Shown: positions 1 to 4,240 of the stretch, piece after piece
Layout of the letters: every line of letters begins with the position of its first letter
Position numbering within the stretch: the stretch's first letter is position 1
Assembly (NCBI GenBank): GCA_023436515.1
Contig: JAEZIV010000302.1
Span: 1-5,699, forward strand
Source of the DNA: Bacillota bacterium
GTDB taxonomy: Bacteria; Bacillota; Clostridia; Acetivibrionales; DSM-1351
DNA length: 5,699 nt
Direction of reading: 5' to 3'
Program-made: the position numbers and the translations under genes
The notes under the pieces: model-generated
Databases searched by the model: none
Told to the model about the DNA's origin: nothing
The model's input: the letters and a program-made list of their open reading frames with translations, nothing else

Positions 1-39
1 GTCAATAACTAATCCATCATAACTGAGGCGACCACACAT
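1..39 (-). CDS. SRAP/YedK-like abasic-site protein, N-terminal fragment (partial)
   Basis: A minus-strand reading frame starts with ATG at 39-37 and stays open for 13 codons to the window edge, giving MCGRLSYDGLVID. The start MCGR is the hallmark of the SRAP family (YedK, HMCES). There Cys2, exposed after removal of the initiator Met, is the catalytic nucleophile that forms a covalent thiazolidine link to abasic sites in single-stranded DNA. Only the first 13 residues are visible, so the rest of the active site cannot be checked. A clear promoter lies 20-47 bp upstream of the start (59-86, minus); the ribosome site is weak, with only an AGAGA-like stretch near 46-50. The gene is divergent from the transfer operon. 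A protein guarding ssDNA would suit a conjugative element, but the call rests on a four-residue signature plus a start codon placed well behind a promoter. Confidence 0.5.
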   Translation of the reverse strand, partial: MCGRLSYDGLVID

Positions 40-58
40 TGTGGCAATCTCTATTTAT

Positions 59-86
59 ATTATATCAAATTCAAATCAAAAGTAAA
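59..86 (-). promoter_or_regulatory. Promoter of the leftmost minus-strand gene
   Basis: On the minus strand a consensus -10 box TATAAT (plus-strand ATTATA, 59-64) lies 16 bp downstream of TTTACT (plus-strand AGTAAA, 81-86), which matches the -35 consensus at four of six positions. Transcription would start near 52, leaving a short leader of about 13 nt before the ATG at 39. An overlapping alternative is TTGACA (plus-strand 91-96) with TTGAAT (plus-strand 69-74) at 16 bp. Which pair is used cannot be decided by eye. Confidence 0.55.
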
Positions 87-119
87 CATATGTCAAATCA
101 ATTTTTACATAGGTCAAAT
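86..119. repeat. Two direct repeats 21 bp apart, operator-like
   Basis: ACATATGTCAAAT at 86-98 and ACATAGGTCAAAT at 107-119 match at 12 of 13 positions and are offset by 21 bp, two helical turns, so bound proteins would sit on the same DNA face. Further TCAAAT copies occur at 65-70, 71-76 and 277-282. The first repeat touches the -35 element of the minus-strand promoter. Its core ACATATGT (86-93) is a palindrome and partly matches the Gram-positive LexA/DinR box (good on the GTTT side, poor on the other). An operator for an SOS or element-encoded regulator is inferred. Confidence 0.45.
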
Positions 120-123
120 TGCC

Positions 124-174
124 TAAATAGAAAAAGAGATCAGTTCGGACCTTCCAAGTATAAACTGATCTCTT
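124..174 (-). terminator. Intrinsic terminator, minus strand
   Basis: AAGAGATCAGTT (134-145) and AACTGATCTCTT (163-174) form a perfect 12-bp stem with a 17-nt loop. On the minus strand the stem runs directly into a T-rich stretch (CTTTTTCTATTT). On the plus strand the stem is followed by CTCTTCGTG, with no T-run, so the terminator is directional. Confidence 0.75.
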
Positions 175-193
175 CTCTTCGTGACCATGGTCT
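125..193 (-). ncRNA. Candidate small RNA, about 70 nt, transcribed leftward
   Basis: A near-consensus promoter (200-228, minus) is followed after about 20 nt by a 12-bp stem with a 17-nt loop and a T-rich tail (124-174, minus). The transcript predicted from the spacing would start near 192-193 and end near 125, so about 70 nt, most of it the terminator hairpin. No Shine-Dalgarno site precedes the only short reading frame in it (21 codons from ATG 188-186), so a non-coding RNA is favoured. The loop contains CUUG, which fits the YUNR U-turn pattern seen in many antisense RNAs. It lies opposite any leader of the plus-strand transfer operon, so it could act as a counter-transcript. Alternatively it is the attenuated leader of the minus-strand gene at 39. 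No known RNA family was recognised. Confidence 0.5.
183..192. repeat. Perfect 10-bp palindrome GACCATGGTC
   Basis: GACCATGGTC is a perfect palindrome just at or downstream of the predicted start of the minus-strand small RNA. A regulator bound here could block its early elongation. It may also be chance, since 10-bp palindromes are not rare at this scale. Confidence 0.25.
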
Positions 194-199
194 ATAATC

Positions 200-228
200 A
201 TTGTAACAAAAATAAAAAATAATGTCAA
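200..228 (-). promoter_or_regulatory. Strong extended -10 promoter driving the candidate small RNA
   Basis: On the minus strand TTGACA (plus-strand TGTCAA, 223-228) is a perfect -35 box. After exactly 17 bp comes TACAAT (plus-strand ATTGTA, 200-205), five of six to the -10 consensus, preceded by TGT, an extended -10 element. The spacer is almost pure A/T. This is the best sigma-A-type promoter in the window, and no minus-strand gene follows before the terminator at 124-174. Confidence 0.7.
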
Positions 229-243
229 TATATGTAAATTAAT

Positions 244-270
244 AAACAGCTTTCGGGCTGTTTTTTCTTT
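244..270 (+). terminator. Intrinsic terminator, plus strand, upstream of the transfer operon
   Basis: AAACAGC (244-250) and GCTGTTT (257-263) form a perfect 7-bp stem around the 6-nt loop TTTCGG, followed by TTTCTTTTC. This is a textbook plus-strand terminator. The space from 1 to 243 holds no plus-strand gene, so it must end a transcript coming from left of the window or a leader transcript of the operon starting at 340. In the second case it would be an attenuator. The minus-strand flank is T-rich but lacks a continuous T-run. Confidence 0.75.
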
Positions 271-296
271 TCTGTATCAAATCATTAAAATTGTCA

Positions 297-313
297 AAAT
301 GGCTTTGCCATTT
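297..313 (+). other. Small inverted repeat before the first operon gene
   Basis: AAATGGC and GCCATTT flank TTT, giving a perfect 7-bp stem about 10 nt upstream of the Shine-Dalgarno site of the first SSB-like gene. It lacks a T-run on the plus strand. It may stabilise the mRNA 5' end or be a regulator site. A weak promoter-like pair overlaps it (TTGTCA 291-296, TAATAA 313-318, 16 bp apart), but this would place the transcript start inside the ribosome site, so no plus promoter is called. Confidence 0.35.
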
Positions 314-339
314 AATAAAGCGAAAGGAAGTGTATAAAA

Positions 340-801
340 ATGCTTATTATGTCAGGGAGATTAGGAAGAGATTGTGAACTAAGAGAGGGGGTATCGGATA
401 AGGGGCGATCATATGCTGTACTCAATAATTGTGTATTCGTAAACAATAAGGAGTTAGGGAAGGATGTACCAATGAATATTACAGCATGGGGAGACAATGC
501 CAGATTCATTAAGGACAATTTCAGCAAGGGTGACAGTATTCAGCTTGTGGCTCAGGAAACTCCGCATGAAAGAAGGGTTGGGGACAAAGAATTTACTGAG
601 TGCATATTTACGGTCAGAAAGGTTTTAGACTGGGACATGTACATAAACACTGTAAAGTTTTTGGGCAACACATTATCCAGACTTGAAAACAGTTTTACTG
701 AAAGGACTCAGGAAGAGCAACTCGAAAGCCAGAATAATGATGAAATAAACCAATCGGATGCAGCTGAACCACAATATTCTGAAGATGAGTCAGAAATCTA
801 A
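340..801 (+). CDS. SSB-like OB-fold protein 1
   Basis: The 153-residue product begins MLIMSGRLGRDCEL, which lines up with the first OB-fold strand of bacterial SSB (VxLxGRLxxDPEL). NITAW at residues 46-50 matches the FxNCVAW strand, whose tryptophan stacks on ssDNA in SSB. The strand CIFTVRKV (88-95) closes the OB fold. Residues 96-118 look helical, and 119-153 is a short acidic Q/E/D/N-rich tail ending SEDESEI. That resembles the acidic SSB tail but lacks the usual terminal Pro-Phe tip that recruits partners. The likely role is ssDNA binding, protecting or modulating DNA during conjugative transfer. AAAGGAAG (323-330) is the ribosome site. Two stop codons in a row (799-804) end it. It is paralogous to the next gene. 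The SSB fold is fairly sure; a chromosomal-type replication role is unlikely, given the divergence and the T4SS neighbours. Confidence 0.8.
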   Translation: MLIMSGRLGRDCELREGVSDKGRSYAVLNNCVFVNNKELGKDVPMNITAWGDNARFIKDNFSKGDSIQLVAQETPHERRVGDKEFTECIFTVRKVLDWDMYINTVKFLGNTLSRLENSFTERTQEEQLESQNNDEINQSDAAEPQYSEDESEI

Positions 802-820
802 TAGTACGTTTTTCAAACCA

Positions 821-844
821 GACGGTAGGGGCAACTCTACCGTC
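821..844 (+). other. Stable intergenic hairpin with GNRA tetraloop
   Basis: GACGGTAGGG (821-830) pairs with CTCTACCGTC (835-844), including one G-U pair, leaving the four-base loop GCAA, a GNRA tetraloop. The stem is 10 bp. It sits in the only sizeable gap (79 bp) of the operon, between the two SSB-like genes. The downstream sequence AATTCTATTGTATT is not a clean T-run, so strong termination is unlikely. Roles in mRNA stabilisation, processing, partial termination or protein binding are all possible; GNRA loops are favoured in stable RNA hairpins. Confidence 0.6.
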
Positions 845-880
845 AATTCTATTGTATTAAATAGAGAGGGGGATTAGGTA

Positions 881-1630
881 ATGCTAATAATATCCGGAAG
901 TCTGGCCAGAGATCCTGAATTAAAAAAAGTGGTGGTTGATGGCAAGAAGATATTTGTAATGGATAACTGCGTTTTTGTAATAGGTAAGGGTGGCAAAGAT
1001 CAAATTCCTGTTAACATAACCGCCTGGGATAAAAATGCAACATATATAGCTGAAAACTTTGAGAAGGGAGGAAAGATAAACCTTATCGGAATAGAAAAAC
1101 TGGATAATATCAAGATTGATAAAAAGACCTATGGAATATGTACCTTTACAGTAATAAAGATAATCGACAGAAAAATATATAGAGCAATAACTGGAATTCT
1201 TTCAACACTAATAACCAGGATAATAAATTGCTCTGATGTAGTGGCTGAAAACCTATTAAGTCTGGAGCTGATGGTTAACCGGGAAAAGGAAGAAATAGAT
1301 CAAGTTACAGAAGAAGAAAAATCAAGTGCTTCGGATGATGAGAATATCCTGAATAACGAAAGTCTCGATGAGAAGCCTGAAGATGAACTAATTGAAGAGC
1401 TCTTAAAGGATACCTCCAATCAAGATGATACGTTGGATGATGCGAATGGTGAAATATCTCCAAATGAGAATATTGATTACCAGAAGTATGATGGAACAGA
1501 TCGCGCTGAGTATATGGAGGCAGATGCTCCTGAAGAAGATCCGGAGGATGTATGGGAGCCATCAAGGGAGCCAAGTGGATACTATGTTCTGGATTTCTCC
1601 TATATTAAAAAAGAAAACTATAACAACTAA
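881..1630 (+). CDS. SSB-like OB-fold protein 2 with long acidic tail
   Basis: The product has 249 residues. Residues 1-95 repeat the fold of the preceding protein: MLIISGSLARDPEL at the start, DNCVFV at 28-33, NITAW at 45-49, NFEKGGKINL at 59-68 and CTFTVIKI at 87-94. By eye about two in five positions are identical, so the two genes are an old tandem duplication. After a hydrophobic helical stretch (about 100-130), residues 133-228 are extremely rich in Asp and Glu and look disordered. The last 20 residues are different, aromatic and basic (YYVLDFSYIKKENYNN end). The tail replaces the short SSB tip and could mimic nucleic acid or recruit partners; this is inference. GAGAGGGGG (864-872) sits 8 nt before the ATG. 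It lies 23 nt upstream of the TraC-like gene, in the same operon. Function beyond ssDNA binding is not recognised. Confidence 0.75.
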   Translation: MLIISGSLARDPELKKVVVDGKKIFVMDNCVFVIGKGGKDQIPVNITAWDKNATYIAENFEKGGKINLIGIEKLDNIKIDKKTYGICTFTVIKIIDRKIYRAITGILSTLITRIINCSDVVAENLLSLELMVNREKEEIDQVTEEEKSSASDDENILNNESLDEKPEDELIEELLKDTSNQDDTLDDANGEISPNENIDYQKYDGTDRAEYMEADAPEEDPEDVWEPSREPSGYYVLDFSYIKKENYNN

Positions 1631-1633
1631 TTC

Positions 1634-1646
1634 AAGGAGAGGTGAT
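1634..1646 (+). promoter_or_regulatory. Ribosome binding site fixing the TraC-like start
   Basis: AAGGAGAGGTGAT closely follows the full anti-Shine-Dalgarno complement and ends 7 nt before ATG 1654. It overlaps the upstream in-frame GTG at 1642, so that codon cannot be the start; it is part of the ribosome site. Confidence 0.75.
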
Positions 1647-1653
1647 ATTACAA

Positions 1654-2391
1654 ATGAATATATTAGCAATCATATTTCCGGTTATAGCAGTGATCGGTGG
1701 AGGTATTGCCCTGGTTTTGATTAATAAAAGCGATAAAAGAAAGGCTGCGCCGGCAACAAGAACTCATAACTCAAAAACATCTAAGAATAAGACACCACAG
1801 GAAGTGACAGCCCAGGAATTTGTAAATGTAAAGGACATAACAGATAAGTACCTATATACCAGGGACGGCCTAGTTTTTTCCTACATAAGAATTTATCCTA
1901 TATCTCCGGATCTGCTTTCTAGAAGAGAGAAAAGAACACTAACCAGGCAGCTCACTGCAGAAATATCAGCTGAACCCTTTAAATTCGGTTTTATGGCCTT
2001 GAGTAGACCTGTAGACATTTCTCCACTAATAAAAGAATACAGCGAGCTACTATCAGAATCGAATGATCCAATACAAAAAGAGATCCTTAAAAGTGAGATG
2101 CAGGCAATGAGCAATTATGCTTTATCCGGAGAAGTTGTTGAAAGACAATTCTATATCAAGGTTTGGGAGAAGTATTCCGAAGGTTCGGAGAATGATCTGC
2201 AGAAAAGAGCCTTCAGTATTCTAGGTTATTTTACTTCAGTTAACATTAACGGTGAAATTCTTAAGGAAGATGATATAGTCAGGCTATCAAACCTAATAAC
2301 AAATCCAGCATATGTTCATATTGAGAGCACGAACGTCCGAGCTGCCATGCCGATAATAGAAAGCCTGATTGCAGCCGGGAAGGAGGAATAA
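1654..2391 (+). CDS. TraC-like / VirB4 N-domain-like membrane-anchored conjugation protein
   Basis: The 245-residue product starts with one membrane segment (about 3-24), followed by a Lys/Thr-rich linker (25-51) and a soluble domain. From about residue 52, a stretch including FVNVKDI (56-62), an RDGLVFSYIRI-like strand and a long helix-rich part (LLSRREKRTLTRQ onward) resembles the TraC-like domain of Gram-positive conjugative elements. That domain is related to the N-terminal, non-ATPase part of VirB4. No Walker motif is present, so it is not an ATPase. It probably sits at the inner face of the membrane and docks the VirB4 ATPase encoded 3 nt downstream. The family call is from memory of conserved pattern (KDI, hydrophobic strands, DPx-helix), not a search. 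The alternative is a PrgI/TcpE-type membrane partner, but its length and single N-terminal anchor do not fit that well. Confidence 0.65.
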   Translation: MNILAIIFPVIAVIGGGIALVLINKSDKRKAAPATRTHNSKTSKNKTPQEVTAQEFVNVKDITDKYLYTRDGLVFSYIRIYPISPDLLSRREKRTLTRQLTAEISAEPFKFGFMALSRPVDISPLIKEYSELLSESNDPIQKEILKSEMQAMSNYALSGEVVERQFYIKVWEKYSEGSENDLQKRAFSILGYFTSVNINGEILKEDDIVRLSNLITNPAYVHIESTNVRAAMPIIESLIAAGKEE

Positions 2392-2394
2392 TAA

Positions 2395-4224
2395 GTGGCG
2401 AAGAAAAATGAAGAAATACCTATAAACGGTGCACTACTTAACAGCATAACCCCTATAGGGATGGAATATAAACAAAACTCTATAGTAATTGGTGAAAATA
2501 TTGGAAGAGTATACGGTGTTGTTAAATACCCACAATCTGCGGATTATGGCTGGTTATCAAAACTTACTAATATACCTTCCACAGTTGCAAGTATTACATT
2601 TACACCTGTTGATGATTCTGCATTCCTGGAGAGCTTATCAAATACCATACGTCAAAAGCGCGGTGAAGAGCAGAGTGCTAAGGATGCTCTGGTTGCATCT
2701 CGTGCTAAGCGTGCTGCAGATGATGCTGAAAAAATGATGATCCAGGTCGATCAGCAAGGTGAAAAAATCGGAGCTATGAGCTTGTTGATCGCTCCATTAA
2801 CACGAGATGAAAAGGCATTGAAAAAGGTATGCCAGAAGGTTGAAAGTGCAATAGCTGTTGCCAAGTGTAAAGGAAGAGTATTATCAAGCCTTCAAAAGGA
2901 AGCCTTTAAGCAAATATCACCATTCTATTCAACCGAAGAAAAGATTGAACAAATTACACAAAGAATATTACCTATGTCAAGCTTCATCGGGGGATTCCCC
3001 TTTGCTTCAACCGGTTTGAATGACGGCCAGGGTTATTACTTTGGAAAGGATACTTCCGGAGGCCTTGTTGTTATTGATCCATGGATGAGAGGTGGAGATA
3101 GAACAAACTCCAACATGGTTATTATGGGTGTGGGTGGTGTAGGAAAAAGCACAAAAATTAAGGATATCATTCTTTGTGAATACATGCGTGGAACCAAGAT
3201 TATTATTATTGACCCGGAGAGAGAGTATAAAGAATTAACTCGAAATCTGCATGGTGACTGGCTTAATTGCGGGGGCGGTATTAAGGGAAGGCTGAATCCT
3301 TTGCAGATAAGATCTGTTCCTTTGGATGATGAGGAGGAAGACGGAGAAAAGCTTTATTCAGATGAAGGACACGGAATGGGTGCTCTTGCATTACATATGA
3401 AAAGCCTCGAAATATTTTTCAAGCTGTATAAGCCATCCTTTAATGATAAGCACATGGCTCTAATAAAAATTTGCCTTATAGAGCTATATAATAAGTTCGG
3501 AATATTCTGGGATACTGATGTAACAAATCTTAAGAATGAGGATTACCCTATTTTTACTGATCTGAATGCAATCATTGAGGAAAACAAGAACAAAGAGCAG
3601 GATCCTAATCTAAAGGCTTTGTATGTTGACATATCATTGCTCTTGAATGACCTCATTTCCGGTTCGGATCAATTTCTATGGAACGGACATACAACTATTA
3701 GCACCAAGTCAAGATGTGTTTGCCTTGATACTCACGATCTCCAGGATACATCAGATAATATTAAAAGCACTCAGTACTATACTGTACTTCAATGGAGCTG
3801 GGATCAGATGATTAAAGATAGAGATGAAAGGGTACTTCTGATTTCGGACGAGGCATATCTGATGATAGATCACAGAGTTCCGCAGTCACTAATATTCTTA
3901 AGAAATGGGGTCAAGAGAGCCAGAAAATATGAAGCTGCCATTGCAATAATATCTCACTCGGTTGTCGACTTCCTCGATCCTTCAGTAAAAATGTATGGAC
4001 AGGCATTACTTGATATTCCATGTATAAAAATCCTAATGGGTACCGATGGTAAAAACCTTCAGGAAACGAAGGAACTATATAAACTGACTGAAGCTGAAGA
4101 AGAAATTCTTGCGGCTAAAAGAAGGAAGATAGGCCTTGTTATGATAGGTTCGAAACGTCTCCAGGTTGACTTTGAATTATCCGAGTACAAGATGAAATAC
4201 TTCGGAAAAGCCGGTGGAAAATAA
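2395..4224 (+). CDS. virB4: VirB4-type conjugation ATPase
   Basis: The 609-residue product is a full VirB4 ATPase, which powers assembly and substrate transport of the type IV secretion channel at the cytoplasmic membrane. The N-terminal domain (about 1-230) carries a charged helical stretch at about 78-125 (RQKRGEEQSAKDAL onward). The ATPase domain shows Walker A GVGGVGKST (245-253), the following strand IIIIDPEREY, the VirB4-typical GRLNPLQI, and Walker B VLLISDE (480-486) with the catalytic Glu at 486. A later SHSVVDFLDP motif (520-529) holds His521 in the place where relatives often carry Gln. GTG at 2395 is chosen because AGGAGG (2381-2386) lies 8 nt before it. The upstream gene ends 3 nt before, and both are certainly co-translated. 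The gene is complete with no frameshift. A pilus or FtsK/HerA ATPase is the remote alternative. Confidence 0.93.
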   Translation: MAKKNEEIPINGALLNSITPIGMEYKQNSIVIGENIGRVYGVVKYPQSADYGWLSKLTNIPSTVASITFTPVDDSAFLESLSNTIRQKRGEEQSAKDALVASRAKRAADDAEKMMIQVDQQGEKIGAMSLLIAPLTRDEKALKKVCQKVESAIAVAKCKGRVLSSLQKEAFKQISPFYSTEEKIEQITQRILPMSSFIGGFPFASTGLNDGQGYYFGKDTSGGLVVIDPWMRGGDRTNSNMVIMGVGGVGKSTKIKDIILCEYMRGTKIIIIDPEREYKELTRNLHGDWLNCGGGIKGRLNPLQIRSVPLDDEEEDGEKLYSDEGHGMGALALHMKSLEIFFKLYKPSFNDKHMALIKICLIELYNKFGIFWDTDVTNLKNEDYPIFTDLNAIIEENKNKEQDPNLKALYVDISLLLNDLISGSDQFLWNGHTTISTKSRCVCLDTHDLQDTSDNIKSTQYYTVLQWSWDQMIKDRDERVLLISDEAYLMIDHRVPQSLIFLRNGVKRARKYEAAIAIISHSVVDFLDPSVKMYGQALLDIPCIKILMGTDGKNLQETKELYKLTEAEEEILAAKRRKIGLVMIGSKRLQVDFELSEYKMKYFGKAGGK

Positions 4225-4227
4225 AGA

Positions 4228-4235
4228 GGGAGGGG
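4228..4235 (+). promoter_or_regulatory. Ribosome binding site fixing the M23 peptidase start
   Basis: GGGAGGGG ends 5 nt before GTG 4241. An earlier in-frame GTG at 4214 lies upstream of this site and inside the end of virB4; it has no ribosome site of its own, so 4241 is taken as the start. Confidence 0.65.
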
Positions 4236-4240
4236 ATAAT

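Noticed and set aside
32..44. CCACA-CAT-TGTGG palindrome as an operator
   Set aside because: It overlaps the start codon of the MCGR gene; short and partly fixed by coding constraint, so it cannot be separated from chance.
65..119. TCAAAT copies as replication iterons or a CRISPR-like array
   Set aside because: Unit too short and spacing irregular outside the 86-119 pair; no replication gene or Cas gene in the window.
123..188. 21-codon minus-strand reading frame inside the candidate small RNA
   Set aside because: No Shine-Dalgarno site, start only about 5 nt after the predicted transcript start, and the frame runs through the terminator stem. A leader peptide cannot be fully excluded but is unsupported.
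193..198. Plus-strand TATAAT as a -10 box
   Set aside because: No acceptable -35 hexamer 16-18 bp upstream (CTCTTC region) and no extended -10 TG.
291..318. TTGTCA / TAATAA as a plus-strand promoter for the first SSB-like gene
   Set aside because: Weak -10 match, and the start would fall within or just before the ribosome site.
1305..1574. Minus-strand reading frame opposite the acidic tail of the second SSB-like gene
   Set aside because: An artefact of repeated Asp/Glu codons on the plus strand; it is His/Pro/Leu rich and has no ribosome site.
1642..1656. Earlier GTG start for the TraC-like protein
   Set aside because: The GTG lies inside the ribosome binding site itself; ATG 1654 is correctly spaced.
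1425..1724. Plus-strand frame overlapping the end of the second SSB-like gene and the start of the next
   Set aside because: Met/Arg-rich out-of-frame shadow with no ribosome site, crossing two well-supported genes.
4214..4240. Earlier GTG start for the M23 protein, overlapping virB4
   Set aside because: It precedes the only good ribosome site (4228-4235), which points to GTG 4241.
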